Positions 41,394-50,396 are shown, counted from the stretch's first letter. The stretch is 64,000 nt of DNA from Rhodospirillaceae bacterium (GCA_947467145.1 CANIGJ010000008.1:54523-118522), one strand, 5' to 3'. The notes: generated from the sequence alone by a model not told the origin. Made by a program: numbers and translations.

Positions 41394-42386
41394 TTATAAT
41401 ATTTTGGGCATCACTTGGCTGATGAACAAGTCCACCGATTGGCGGGTATCCTGATAGCTCATGTTCCCGAAGGCAAACCGGCCGACCAGATAATTGCAGC
41501 CGCTGACCGCCACCGCGTCATTAATCTCGCGGGCCACGGTTTCGACTGAGCCGACGATGGCGCCATCCTTGGCGATGGCTTCGCCCAGTTGTTCGGGCCA
41601 CAGGTGATTGTCCGATCCCATGCGACGCCACAGTTCCACATGGCTCAATTTCCAACGGCGATAGGCCGGCGTGGCGATGCGTAGCGCCTCGGCGTCAGTC
41701 GCGCCGACATATATATGGCGCACCAGCCCCCTCATCGGATTGCCGCCGGCGCCATAGGCATCGAGATAGGCATCGTTAAGCGTGCGCGCGAGCTGGCGCG
41801 GATTGTTCATGACGATGTTCAGCTTGCGCGCCCCCGCCGTCCGCGCGCCTTCTTCATTGGACGGGCCGTACCACAAAGGCGGATGCGGCGCCTGATACGG
41901 GCGCAGCACCATCGGCACGTCCTTGTAGGTCCAGAATTTACCCTCGTGGCTGAGCGTGTCCTGGGTCAGACCCTTGAGCACGATATCGACGGCTTCGCGG
42001 TACATGGCGTGGGAGTCTTCCACGCGCACGCCGTGATAGGCGGTCTCGAACGGCGAGATGCCGCGCCCCATGCCGAACTGGTAGCGCCCCTTGCTGAGAT
42101 GATCGAGCATGCAGATTTCCTCGATCAGACGCAGCGGCGAATAGGCCGGAACAATATAGATCAGCGGCCCCAGCTTGATGCGCGTCGTGCGCGCGGCCAC
42201 GGCGGCCAGAAACAGACCCGGCGATGGCGCCATACCAAGGCTCGTCTGATGATGCTCGGCGACGTGATAGCCGTAGAAGCCCGCGGCATCGTAGGCCTCG
42301 ATCAGCTTCATGCGATTTTCATAAAGCTCGTGCGGCGGAAAGTCGCCCGAATCCATATGATCGAAAACGCCGACGGAGATCGGCAC
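41394..42386 (-). CDS. LLM-class flavin-dependent oxidoreductase
   Basis: 330-residue luciferase-like monooxygenase. ISVGVFDHMDSGDFPPHELYENRMKLIEAYDAAGFYGYHVAEHHQTSLGMAPSP is the N-terminal pattern of this class, with DHLSKGRYQFGMGRGISPFE as the flavin-binding segment. It starts 3 bases after the thioesterase gene. The substrate is unknown; a separate flavin reductase is normally needed and none lies in the window nearby. Confidence 0.9.
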   Translation of the reverse strand: MPISVGVFDHMDSGDFPPHELYENRMKLIEAYDAAGFYGYHVAEHHQTSLGMAPSPGLFLAAVAARTTRIKLGPLIYIVPAYSPLRLIEEICMLDHLSKGRYQFGMGRGISPFETAYHGVRVEDSHAMYREAVDIVLKGLTQDTLSHEGKFWTYKDVPMVLRPYQAPHPPLWYGPSNEEGARTAGARKLNIVMNNPRQLARTLNDAYLDAYGAGGNPMRGLVRHIYVGATDAEALRIATPAYRRWKLSHVELWRRMGSDNHLWPEQLGEAIAKDGAIVGSVETVAREINDAVAVSGCNYLVGRFAFGNMSYQDTRQSVDLFISQVMPKIL

Positions 42387-42389
42387 GGC

Positions 42390-42836
42390 CTAGGCCTTGA
42401 TCAACGCGGCTTCCAACACGGCGCGCAATTCGTCGGGCAGCGGGCGCGACTTGTTATTGGCAGCGTCGAAATAGACGGTCACAACTTCCGCCGTCGCGAT
42501 GCATTTGTCGCCGGAGAACACGCCCTGGCCCAGCACATAGGACGAGCGGCCGACGCGGATGACGCCGGTGCCGACCTCGACCTCGCCAGGGTAACCGAGC
42601 GCTGCCAGATACGTCGCATCGAAGCGCGCGATGACGAAGCCGGTCAATATGGCCGCGTTCAGCGTACCCATCTTGGCGTTGCGAAAATGGACCCGGCCAT
42701 CCTCGAAGAATTGATTGATCGAGCCGTTATTGACGTGATTGTTGGGATCGAGATCGCGATAGCGGATCGTGACGCGGGTGAAATCGGGATAGATCGCGCG
42801 ATTCTTGCCGTCGAACGGTTTACTCTCTTCTGCCAC
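42390..42836 (-). CDS. Acyl-CoA thioesterase, 4HBT hotdog fold
   Basis: 148 residues. The hotdog signature is TIRYRDLDPNNHVNNGSINQFFEDGR, in which the Asp of the RDLD-xNNHVNN motif is the usual catalytic residue of the 4-hydroxybenzoyl-CoA thioesterase family. It hydrolyses an acyl-CoA thioester; the specific acyl group is not clear. Middle gene of a three-gene leftward set with the unknown protein upstream (16 bases) and the LLM enzyme downstream (3 bases). Confidence 0.87.
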   Translation of the reverse strand: MAEESKPFDGKNRAIYPDFTRVTIRYRDLDPNNHVNNGSINQFFEDGRVHFRNAKMGTLNAAILTGFVIARFDATYLAALGYPGEVEVGTGVIRVGRSSYVLGQGVFSGDKCIATAEVVTVYFDAANNKSRPLPDELRAVLEAALIKA

Positions 42837-42852
42837 GCTGCCCCCCTATTTA

Positions 42853-43737
42853 CTATTTCACCGTCGCGTCGAGCACGCGGCGCATGATGGATGCCATCGG
42901 CATCTCGGATCGGAACTGGTCGTAGCGCGCCCGGGCCCAGGCCTCAAGATCGGTTTCACGCAAGTGCCGGGCCGCCGTCTCAGCCACCATGCCCGGCGCC
43001 GCGACCAAGCAATAGCTGGCGAAGCGGTTTGCGATATCGGCCGTTTCCAGCAGCACAGGCACGCGATTGATCACGGCATGGCTGATCCGGGCCACCGAGA
43101 CGATATCGTGGCGCTCGGTCTTCTGCACCGACAGGCTGAGGCGCGATCTCTCCATCAACGCATCGCGCACCGGCAGCGGCACCGGCATACCGGGATAACA
43201 GGTCCGATGGCCCTGGGCCGCCAGCGCCGCCATCAGCGCATCGCGGCGCGGGCTCGGCAGGCCGCACAACAGTAGATCGATATCGCGTTCGCGCCACGAC
43301 GTATCGGCCAAGGTCTCCAGCGCCGCCAGATACCCGAACGGCAGGAATTCAGTGTTCGGATTCATCTTGCGCACCGCTGGGACGGATTGTTCGAGCAGGC
43401 ACCAGACGAAATCGGCGTGCCGCGCCGCCAGTTCAAACGAGGCCATGGTCCCCGGCGCATCGCCCTCGGCGCCGTAATTGAATGTGCCGTCGAGCCCGAT
43501 CACTTCCGTGCAGACGAGGCAATAGCGCACGCCGCCGGCCTTCAGCTTCATCGGCAGTGACGGATCGTCGTAAAACCGATCGAAGAACAGATTGGTCGCA
43601 TCCGGATCGAGCTGATTGGTGCCGACACGGACCGCGATATCGTTCGCTTCCAGGGCGGCCCGCACGAAGCGCACGGAATCGGAGATGGTTTCCCACAAGT
43701 GTGGCGGCAGATTGCCGTAGAGGATATTGAAGGACAT
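42853..43737 (-). CDS. Conserved hypothetical protein, possibly glycosyltransferase-like
   Basis: About 294 residues; the ATG at 43737 is taken over an extension toward the divergent promoter. Beginning FNILYGNLPPHLWETISDSVRFVRAALEA, it has alternating strand-helix segments, a central EFLPFGYLAALET, and DIDLLLCGLPSPRRDALMAALAAQGHRTCYPG, resembling the second half of GT-B glycosyltransferases. No certain sugar-nucleotide motif is visible, so I leave it unassigned. Upstream gene of the thioesterase-LLM set. Confidence 0.7.
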   Translation of the reverse strand: MSFNILYGNLPPHLWETISDSVRFVRAALEANDIAVRVGTNQLDPDATNLFFDRFYDDPSLPMKLKAGGVRYCLVCTEVIGLDGTFNYGAEGDAPGTMASFELAARHADFVWCLLEQSVPAVRKMNPNTEFLPFGYLAALETLADTSWRERDIDLLLCGLPSPRRDALMAALAAQGHRTCYPGMPVPLPVRDALMERSRLSLSVQKTERHDIVSVARISHAVINRVPVLLETADIANRFASYCLVAAPGMVAETAARHLRETDLEAWARARYDQFRSEMPMASIMRRVLDATVK

Positions 43738-43764
43738 CAAGGTTCCTGAAACGCTTGCGCAGAG

Positions 43765-43770
43765 TATAAT
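43765..43770 (+). promoter_or_regulatory. TATAAT -10 for the small membrane protein
   Basis: A perfect TATAAT ends 9 bases before the ATG at 43780, leaving a predicted leader of only about 3 bases. It lies within the 42-base divergent gap, so it also overlaps the control region of the leftward unknown-thioesterase-LLM set. No clear -35 is seen. Confidence 0.45.
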
Positions 43771-43779
43771 CCACAAATC

Positions 43780-44160
43780 ATGCCCGAAACCATGACCGGC
43801 CCAATTTCAAACCGCGCGCGCCTGTCGCTCTATATCCGCATGACCCTGGCCGCCGGACTGCTGGGCATTGCGCTCGGCTATTACCTGCAGCTCATCGGGC
43901 GAATCGAGATGACCGGGTTCCAGGTCTTCGCCTTCGCGGTGCGCGGCATCATCGTCGGCGCGCTGATCTGGGCGTTCGAACTGTGGGGCGTCATCGGGCC
44001 GAAGGGCAGCCGTCTCGCCGGCCTCACGCCGCCCGCGCGCTTTGCGGCACGGATCGCGATCTATCTGATCCTAGGCGAATTGGGCTTCTGGATCGGCGAA
44101 GCGATCTTCGAGCCGCACGAAATCCTCGATCTGTTCCAGACCGCGAACGGACCGAATTAG
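43780..44160 (+). CDS. Small three-helix membrane protein, unknown function
   Basis: 126 residues with three hydrophobic segments: LYIRMTLAAGLLGIALGYYLQLIG, QVFAFAVRGIIVGALIWAFELWGVIG, and AARIAIYLILGELGFWIGEAIF. No family recognised. Conserved glycine spacing in the helices suggests packing. Ends 7 bases from the convergent DM13 gene. Starts with a near-leaderless arrangement (TATAAT nine bases upstream). Confidence 0.68.
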   Translation: MPETMTGPISNRARLSLYIRMTLAAGLLGIALGYYLQLIGRIEMTGFQVFAFAVRGIIVGALIWAFELWGVIGPKGSRLAGLTPPARFAARIAIYLILGELGFWIGEAIFEPHEILDLFQTANGPN

Positions 44161-44167
44161 CGACCAA

Positions 44168-44650
44168 TCATTTGACGGCCAGATCCGCGGGCGAAATCAG
44201 CACGTCGAAGGCCTCGCACCAGATCACCACGCTCTGGAAGTCGCTCGCTTTAACGTCCGCCGGGATCCTGTAGTTCTGGCTGCCCTGAAATGCGCGCAAC
44301 GGCCCGAGATCGACATAGCCCGCGGCATGGATATCGTTCGTCGTACGGATGCTTTGCCCGGTATGCAGCAGCACCTTGTATTTCGGCCCCGGGCCGACGA
44401 CGAAATCCGGCTCGAGGCGGACGGTGTCGTCATACACGCTTACCTTGCCCATGCCGTAATGCACCGGATCGGACGGGTTGGCATGGATGAAGGTACCCGA
44501 AGCCCGTTGCGGCATCTCCGCGTTCGCGAGCTTCTCGTCTGCGACGATATTGTTGAGAAAAATAAAGGGATAGACGAACAGCATCGCGCTCGCACCGGCC
44601 ACGAGGCCAAGCGCGCCGCCGATGACGAGACCGAAGAAAAACCGCTTCAT
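44168..44650 (-). CDS. DM13-domain protein with N-terminal membrane anchor
   Basis: 160 residues. One N-terminal helix (FFFGLVIGGALGLVAGASAMLFVYPFIFL) anchors or exports it. The rest forms a DM13 domain: GTFIHANPSDPVHYGMGKVSVYDD, PDFVVGPGPKYKVLL and the closing FQSVVIWCEAFDVLISPADL, where the single cysteine of the domain sits. DM13 is proposed to act in redox chemistry or protein hydroxylation at the cell envelope. It follows the MBL gene by 4 bases on the same strand. Confidence 0.82.
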   Translation of the reverse strand: MKRFFFGLVIGGALGLVAGASAMLFVYPFIFLNNIVADEKLANAEMPQRASGTFIHANPSDPVHYGMGKVSVYDDTVRLEPDFVVGPGPKYKVLLHTGQSIRTTNDIHAAGYVDLGPLRAFQGSQNYRIPADVKASDFQSVVIWCEAFDVLISPADLAVK

Positions 44651-44654
44651 CGGA

Positions 44655-45554
44655 TCAATTCAGCCGATAGTGCGCATCCAAGGCGAGATCGCCGTCGGTC
44701 TTCACCTTGCCGCGCTCGGCCAGATCGACGACATGCGAGAACACCGAGCGGCGCGCCGGCCCGATCAGGTTGGGGTTCAGCCCGACATACATCTCCGTCA
44801 CCATGTCGGCGATATTGTTCGTGCCGCGCTTCAGGCAATCGAGAATCTGGCTCTCACGATCGCGGCGATGCCCGATCAACGCCCGCACAAAGGGCTTCGG
44901 ATCGCGCACCGGACCGGCATGGGTCGGCTGATACATGGAGTCGTCGCGCTTCAGCAGCTTTTCCAGGCTCGCCATATATTGACCCATATCACCGTCCGGC
45001 GGTGACACAACGGTCGTCGACCAGCCCATGACATGATCGCCGGTGAACAGGATGTCGGCCTCGCGCCACTTGTAGCAGATGTGGTTCGAGGTATGGCCTG
45101 GCGTATAGACGCATTCGAAGCTCCAGCCGTCACCTTCGATAACGTCGCCGTCGCTCACCTTGAAATCGGGTTTGAAATCCTGATCGCCACCTGCCTCGAC
45201 CGTGATGCCCTGCTCGAAGCGCCCGGCGCCGTGCGGCCCGTAGCCATAGGTCGGCGCACCCGTTGCGTCCTTGAGCGGCCGGCTCGCCGGCGAGTGGTCC
45301 GCATGGGTGTGGGTGATGAGCTGGTGCGTCACCGTTTCATTGGTGAGGCTTTTGATCAGCGCCGCGATATGATCCTCGAGCAGCGGCCCAGCATCGATGA
45401 CCGCGACCTTACCGCGCCCGACGATATAGGTGCCGGTGCCGGTCCAGGTGAAGGGACTGCGATTGGTGGCGACAATGCGGCGCAGGTTGGGGGCGACATC
45501 TTCGATGACGCCGTATTCGCATTTGAAGTCTTTGTTGAACGGAATATCGACCAT
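44655..45554 (-). CDS. MBL-fold metallo-hydrolase (LACTB2-like)
   Basis: 299 residues. The zinc-binding HTHADH is H82, H84, D86 and H87; the further histidine and aspartate ligands lie in CVYTPGHTSNHICY and ILFTGDHVMGWSTTVVSPPDG. A C-terminal winged-helix-like tail is typical of the LACTB2 branch. The ATG at 45554 has AGGAGAGG as a strong ribosome-binding site, which rules out the longer frame. Members hydrolyse RNA or thioesters; the substrate here is open. Confidence 0.88.
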   Translation of the reverse strand: MVDIPFNKDFKCEYGVIEDVAPNLRRIVATNRSPFTWTGTGTYIVGRGKVAVIDAGPLLEDHIAALIKSLTNETVTHQLITHTHADHSPASRPLKDATGAPTYGYGPHGAGRFEQGITVEAGGDQDFKPDFKVSDGDVIEGDGWSFECVYTPGHTSNHICYKWREADILFTGDHVMGWSTTVVSPPDGDMGQYMASLEKLLKRDDSMYQPTHAGPVRDPKPFVRALIGHRRDRESQILDCLKRGTNNIADMVTEMYVGLNPNLIGPARRSVFSHVVDLAERGKVKTDGDLALDAHYRLN

Positions 45555-45597
45555 GGCCCACCTCTCCTGTGGGGCCAATGTAACCCCTTGAAGCGGG

Positions 45598-46479
45598 TTA
45601 CGCCACCTGACCGGCGACGGAGCGCGATCGCGAGCGAGAGCCTGCGGCTTCGAACTGGATCGGCCGACCGAAGAAATCGGTGGCGAACTTGCTGACATGG
45701 ACGGGATCGCCGGTGGTCAGCAACTTCAGGGTCCCGCCCCGGAAATCGGCCGCATCCAGGTCCTCGTGGCGGACCAGGTAATCGGCAAGGCTGCGCGCGA
45801 CCAGATCGGGTTGGGATAGGATTTCGACGCCCGCCGGCAAGGCTTCGGCGAACAGATCGGCGACCAGTGGATAATGGGTGCAGCCGAGCAGCACGGCATC
45901 CAGTCGCTTACCATTCAGGCGCGTCATCAATTGGGCGACGTAACCATGCACCGCCTGGCGCAAGGCGTCGCGCGGCGCATGCTGTTCGATCAGATCGACC
46001 AGCCCTTCGCAGGCCATCTGGATCAGATCGATCCCGCTGGCGCGTTTATTGACCTCTTCCGGATAGGCGTTGCTGTCGACCGTGCGGCGCGTCGCGAACA
46101 CCGCGATGGTCTTCGGTGTCTCGGCCGGTACATGCGCCGGGTCGATCAGCCAGGGCACGCCGGTTACTGCTTCCACCGTCGGCACCAGCACACCGAGAAT
46201 GCGCCGGTCTTCGTATTCGACCGGCAGCCATTCTTGTTGCAGCGTACGCAAGGCAACCGCCGCGGCCGTATTGCAGGCGAGCACCACAAGATCGCATTCG
46301 ATATCGAACAGCATCTCGATCGCGTTGCGGGTCAGGTCGACGATCTCGGCCGACGTGCGTCCGCCATAAGGCGTATGGGCATGATCGCCGAGATACACGA
46401 ACGAACGTTCCGGCAAGGCCGTTACGAGCGAACGCAGAATGGTAAGGCCGCCATGGCCGGAATCGAAGACGCCTATCAT
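45598..46479 (-). CDS. murI: Glutamate racemase
   Basis: Makes D-glutamate for peptidoglycan. 293 residues with both catalytic cysteines: C69 in LACNTAAA and C200 in LGCTHYPL; GVFDSGHGGLTILRSL at the N-terminus is diagnostic. Its start overlaps the stop of the histidine kinase gene by 4 bases, so murI is translated from the two-component-system transcript. An 18-residue tail rich in Arg/Ser at the C-terminus is unusual. Racemases are rarely coupled to a sensor kinase. Confidence 0.95.
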   Translation of the reverse strand: MIGVFDSGHGGLTILRSLVTALPERSFVYLGDHAHTPYGGRTSAEIVDLTRNAIEMLFDIECDLVVLACNTAAAVALRTLQQEWLPVEYEDRRILGVLVPTVEAVTGVPWLIDPAHVPAETPKTIAVFATRRTVDSNAYPEEVNKRASGIDLIQMACEGLVDLIEQHAPRDALRQAVHGYVAQLMTRLNGKRLDAVLLGCTHYPLVADLFAEALPAGVEILSQPDLVARSLADYLVRHEDLDAADFRGGTLKLLTTGDPVHVSKFATDFFGRPIQFEAAGSRSRSRSVAGQVA

Positions 46480-47867
46480 CGAGGCGCACCATCAAGCGAG
46501 TCGGGTGCGAAACGCAAGATGACGCGCAGGCCGGGATTATTGTCCTCGAGGATCAGTTCCGCACCGTGCAGCCGCGCCACCGCGCGCACCAGGCTGAGAC
46601 CCAGCCCGCTACCCGGCGAATTGCGGCTGGCTTCCAGGCGCACAAAGCGGTCGAGCACGCGGTCGCGATCGGCTTCGGGAATACCCGGACCACTATCGGC
46701 GACGATGAGTTCGCCACGGTTCAAGGTGACGGAAATCGTGCCGCCCTCCGGCGTGTATTTGATCGCGTTATCGATGAGGTTACCCAAGGCCTGGCTCATC
46801 AATTGCCGGAAGCCCATCAGCGTCAGGCCGGCTACTACATCGCCGGTCAGGCTCAGCGCTTTTTCCTCGGCCACGGGCGCATACAGCTCCACCATATCGT
46901 TCACCGCCGCCGACAGATCGAACGGCTCGGGCGTGCCTTCCGGGCGTCCGGCTTCGGCGCGCGCGATCGCCAGCAAGCCGTTGAAGGTATCGAGCAGGCC
47001 CGCGACTTCGGCTACCGTTTCATCGAGTGCGGCGCGGTATTCGGCCGGGCTCGCCTCTTTCAACAAGGTCACTTCGATGCGGTTGCGCAGCCGTGTCAGC
47101 GGGCTGCGCAGATCGTGCGCGATATTGTCGGTCACCTCGCGCATCGAGGTCACCAGCCGCTCGATCTCTTCCAACATATCGTTGAGGCTGCCGGCCAGGC
47201 GGTCGATTTCGTCGTCCGATCCGCTGCGCGGCAGGCGACGGCGCAGATCGCCCGCCATGATATCGCGGCTGGCGCGCGTGATCGCTTCGATGCGGCGCAG
47301 CACGTTGCGGCTGAACACGATGCCGCCGAGCAAGCCCAGGCCGAGGGTAAGTGCGACCGCCCAGGCGATGCTCGCGCGCAGCACCTGATCGATGCGGTGG
47401 CGTTCCTCGACATCTCGCCCGACCAGCAAATCGAAATCGTTGCCCAGCAACAGATGGCGCGCCCGCGCACGATGGGTTTCGAAATCTCCGGCGACCGGGC
47501 GGCGATAGGAGAAATCGAACCAGCCGGCGGCGTCGGGTTTGGCCGCCCCGGATTGCGCGTCCGGCCAGGCATTCAGATTGCCGGCGAGCGCGAATCCGCC
47601 CGGGCCAGTGAGCAGATAAAGGCTGTAACGCTGATTGCGGCTGCGTTCGGCGACAACATCGGACAAGCCCCCCAATCCGCGCAACCGATACTGTTCGGCC
47701 AATCCTGTGATCTCGGCTTCGATTGTGTCGTCGATCTGGCGGTCGGCAACGCCGGACGTCGTCCAATAGACGAAGCCCAGCAGGAACAGGACAAGGATCA
47801 GGAACAGGCCGAGATAAATCAGGGCCAGCCGGAAGGTCGTGGTGAGAAGAAGTCTAGGCAGTTGCAC
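46476..47867 (-). CDS. Sensor histidine kinase
   Basis: 463 residues from GTG at 47867. Two membrane helices (about 13-38 and 165-187) flank a periplasmic sensor of about 125 residues, then HAMP, the H-box with H251 in DNIAHDLRSPLTRLR, and a HATPase_c domain (NLIDNAIKYTPEGG, VADSGPGIPEADR, GSGLGLSLVRAVARLHG). The start overlaps the regulator stop by 14 bases. Envelope-stress sensing is inferred from the neighbouring degP and murI. Confidence 0.92.
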   Translation of the reverse strand: MQLPRLLLTTTFRLALIYLGLFLILVLFLLGFVYWTTSGVADRQIDDTIEAEITGLAEQYRLRGLGGLSDVVAERSRNQRYSLYLLTGPGGFALAGNLNAWPDAQSGAAKPDAAGWFDFSYRRPVAGDFETHRARARHLLLGNDFDLLVGRDVEERHRIDQVLRASIAWAVALTLGLGLLGGIVFSRNVLRRIEAITRASRDIMAGDLRRRLPRSGSDDEIDRLAGSLNDMLEEIERLVTSMREVTDNIAHDLRSPLTRLRNRIEVTLLKEASPAEYRAALDETVAEVAGLLDTFNGLLAIARAEAGRPEGTPEPFDLSAAVNDMVELYAPVAEEKALSLTGDVVAGLTLMGFRQLMSQALGNLIDNAIKYTPEGGTISVTLNRGELIVADSGPGIPEADRDRVLDRFVRLEASRNSPGSGLGLSLVRAVARLHGAELILEDNNPGLRVILRFAPDSLDGAPR

Positions 47868-48531
47868 GAAGGCTATATCCAGCGCCGCGAATGGTGTGCA
47901 GCAAAGGCACGCTGAAATCGCGATCGATCTTGGCGCGCAAGCGGCTGATATGCACGTCGATGACATTGGTCTGCGGATCGAAATGATAATCCCAGACATG
48001 TTCGAGCAGCATGGTGCGCGTCACCACATGGCCGGCGTTGCGCATTAGGTATTCGAGCAGGCGGAATTCGCGCGGCTGCAACGCAACCTCCTGGCCGGCA
48101 CGGATCACCCGGCGCGTCAGGACGTCGAGTTCGAGATCGCCGACCTTGAGGCGCGTTTCGACATCGTTCGGATTGCTGCGCCGCGCCAACGCTTCGATGC
48201 GCGCCAGCAATTCGGAAAAGGCATAGGGTTTGACGAGATAATCGTCGCCGCCGGCGCGCAAGCCCTTCACCCGGTCGTCGACCTCGCCGAGCGCGCTCAG
48301 GAACAGGATCGGCGTGCGCAAGCCATCGGCGCGCAGCCGCGCCACCAGGGTCAGCCCATCGAGCTTCGGCAGCATGCGATCGACCACGAGCACGTCGTAG
48401 TCGCCATGACCGGCCATATCGAAGCCGTCTTCACCATCGGCGGCATGGTCGGCGGTATGCCCGCTTTCGGCCAGGCCTTTGACCACATAGGCGGCGGCCT
48501 TTTTATCGTCTTCGATGACCAGGATGCGCAT
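47854..48531 (-). CDS. OmpR-family response regulator
   Basis: 225 residues. The receiver has the acidic pair EDD at 7-9 and the phospho-acceptor D51 in DVLVVDRMLPKLDGL, with the lysine in VKPYAFSELLARIEAL; the C-terminal winged helix ends HTIRGAGYSLRATA. Partner of the kinase it overlaps. Position next to degP and murI suggests a cell-envelope regulon; a dyad CATTA-N8-TAATG upstream of degP at 50284-50301 is a possible site. Confidence 0.95.
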   Translation of the reverse strand: MRILVIEDDKKAAAYVVKGLAESGHTADHAADGEDGFDMAGHGDYDVLVVDRMLPKLDGLTLVARLRADGLRTPILFLSALGEVDDRVKGLRAGGDDYLVKPYAFSELLARIEALARRSNPNDVETRLKVGDLELDVLTRRVIRAGQEVALQPREFRLLEYLMRNAGHVVTRTMLLEHVWDYHFDPQTNVIDVHISRLRAKIDRDFSVPLLHTIRGAGYSLRATA

Positions 48532-48560
48532 GGCGCGGACTCTACTCTTTCATACGAGAC

Positions 48561-48598
48561 AAAAAAATGGCCCCGTCCGGTTTTTCGGGACGGGGCCA
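48561..48598 (-). terminator. Rho-independent terminator after degP
   Basis: Perfect 11-bp stem TGGCCCCGTCC/GGACGGGGCCA (48568-48578 and 48588-48598) followed on the minus strand by seven T (48561-48567). Terminates the degP message before the response-regulator gene, whose start is 30 bases further on. Confidence 0.9.
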
Positions 48599-48632
48599 AG
48601 TCCAACAGGGAGGTAGATGGGTTCAGATAGGG

Positions 48633-50186
48633 TTAGGCTTTGCCGACCGGCAGGGCGACGAACTGCGTGCCCTGGCGATTGACGACGCGCAGCAACACGC
48701 TTTTCGCCTGGGCCTTTTCCGCCGATGCCACTTCCTTGGCGACATCGCCCGGATTGGCGACCGGCTTGTTGCCGATGGCGACGATCACGTCGCCACGGTC
48801 GAGGCCGGATTTATCGGCAGCGCTGCCGGGTGCCACGCTGGTGATGATCACGCCCTCTTGCACGCCGAGGGCCTGACGCATCTGCGGGTCGAGCGAGCCC
48901 AACTGCATGCCGGCGACTTCGCCGTCCTTACGATCGGCCTTGGCCATTTCCTCGGCGCTCGGCGCTTTGCCGATCTTGACCGCGAACTGCTGCTCCTTGC
49001 CGTCGCGCCACACGGCGAACTTGCTGGTTTCGCCCGCTTTGATGTTGGCAACGAGACGCGGCAGATCGCGCACGCTTTTCACTTCGGTGCCGTTGAGGTG
49101 CGTGATCACGTCACCCGGCAGGAGCTTCGCCGACGCGGCCGGCGAGTCCTTTTCCACCTTCGCGACGAGCGCACCCTTGGCCTCTTTGAGCTTCAGGTTG
49201 TCGGCGATCTCCGGTGTGACTTCCTGGATCTGCACGCCGAGCCAACCACGTTGCACCTGACCGTTGTCATTCAGATCGCGGATGATCTGCTTGGCGAGGT
49301 TCGACGGGATGGCAAAGCCGATGCCGACGCTGCCGCCCGACGGCGAGAAGATGGCGGTGTTCACGCCGATCACTTCGCCCTTCAGGTTGACCGTGGGGCC
49401 ACCCGAGTTGCCGCGGTTGATCGGTGCGTCGAGCTGCAGGAAGTCGTCATAGGGCCCGGCCCCGATATTGCGGTGATGGGCCGAGATGATGCCGGCGGTC
49501 GCGGTCTGGCCGACGCCGAACGGGTTACCGACGGCGACAACCCATTCGCCGACGCGCGCGGTATCCGAATCGCCGAACGCCACGGTGGGCAGGTCGCCCT
49601 TGGCATCGATCTTGAGCAGCGCCAAGTCAGTCTTTTCGTCGCGGCCGACCAGTTCGGCCTTCAGCTTACGACCGTCCGACAGTTCGACCGTGATCTCATC
49701 AGCGTCCTCAACAACGTGGTTGTTGGTCACGATGCGGCCGGACTTGTCGATGATGAAGCCCGAGCCGAGACCCTGGACCTTACGCTCGGCGCGCGGCGCC
49801 GGGCGTGCCTGCTGATCACGCGGTTGTGAACGGGGTGCGCCCTGGAAGCGCGGATCGCCCTCGAAGAAGCGGCGGAAGAATTCCTCGAACGGGGCCTGCG
49901 CGCCGTCCTCGTCGCCCGCGTTGGCACCGACCTTCTGCGTCACATGCACCGTGACCACGGCCGGGCCGACACGATCGACCACATCGGCGATGATGGTGGA
50001 GCCGTTCTCCATCGGCAGCGGAGCCGAGGCGGCATCGGCCGGGCTGGTCAGCGACGTGGTGGCGCGCAAGGTTTCCGCCCACGGGGCATCAACCTGCTGC
50101 AGCGCGCCGAATCCCGCCACCGCCAACATCGCAGCGGCAAGCGCCCATTTAATCGGGCGTTTCGGGGAATTCTGTTGCGAACTCAT
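48633..50186 (-). CDS. degP: Periplasmic serine protease Do (DegP/HtrA type)
   Basis: Envelope quality-control protease of 517 residues. N-terminal membrane/signal segment (WALAAAMLAVAGFGALQ), then a trypsin-like domain with H157 (TNNHVVE), D187 (KTDLALL) and S261 (NRGNSGGP), and two PDZ domains (GWLGVQIQEVTPEIADNL and GSLDPQMRQALGVQEGVIITSVAPGSAADKSGL). Ends with its own terminator. Situated next to a two-component system, though with an independent promoter. Confidence 0.95.
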   Translation of the reverse strand: MSSQQNSPKRPIKWALAAAMLAVAGFGALQQVDAPWAETLRATTSLTSPADAASAPLPMENGSTIIADVVDRVGPAVVTVHVTQKVGANAGDEDGAQAPFEEFFRRFFEGDPRFQGAPRSQPRDQQARPAPRAERKVQGLGSGFIIDKSGRIVTNNHVVEDADEITVELSDGRKLKAELVGRDEKTDLALLKIDAKGDLPTVAFGDSDTARVGEWVVAVGNPFGVGQTATAGIISAHHRNIGAGPYDDFLQLDAPINRGNSGGPTVNLKGEVIGVNTAIFSPSGGSVGIGFAIPSNLAKQIIRDLNDNGQVQRGWLGVQIQEVTPEIADNLKLKEAKGALVAKVEKDSPAASAKLLPGDVITHLNGTEVKSVRDLPRLVANIKAGETSKFAVWRDGKEQQFAVKIGKAPSAEEMAKADRKDGEVAGMQLGSLDPQMRQALGVQEGVIITSVAPGSAADKSGLDRGDVIVAIGNKPVANPGDVAKEVASAEKAQAKSVLLRVVNRQGTQFVALPVGKA

Positions 50187-50283
50187 CGTTATTCTCCTTG
50201 CTGGACGCCCGCCTCACCTGGGGAGGGACGTCGATCCTGAGCAGGAAGATAGGGGCGGCTACCTTACGCAGCCTTTTCCGCAG

Positions 50284-50301
50284 CATTAACGATTGGTAAT
50301 G
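50284..50301. promoter_or_regulatory. CATTA-N8-TAATG dyad upstream of degP
   Basis: CATTA at 50284-50288 and TAATG at 50297-50301 form a 5-base inverted repeat about 100 bases before the degP ATG, between the divergent degP and receiver-protein genes. OmpR-type regulators prefer direct repeats, so this may be chance; it also resembles a degenerate CtrA box (TTAA-N7-TAAT). Confidence 0.25.
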
Positions 50302-50384
50302 TTCTGGCGAATACGTTGGGACTTGTTCGCGAATCCGAAATAGCTGATAAACGCTCGAAATTTCAGGCTTTTAGTGACCTGGGG

Positions 50385-50396
50385 TAGAATGTCGCC
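50385..50396 (+). promoter_or_regulatory. TAGAAT -10 just upstream of the receiver-protein gene
   Basis: TAGAAT at 50385-50390 leaves 6 bases to the ATG at 50397 and no Shine-Dalgarno in between, suggesting a leaderless message. TTCAGG at 50362-50367 is a weak -35 with a spacer of 17. Confidence 0.4.

Noticed and set aside
45874..47388. Plus-strand frame of 504 residues
   Set aside because: Antisense to murI and the kinase gene; second half is low-complexity Ser/Arg with no family signal.
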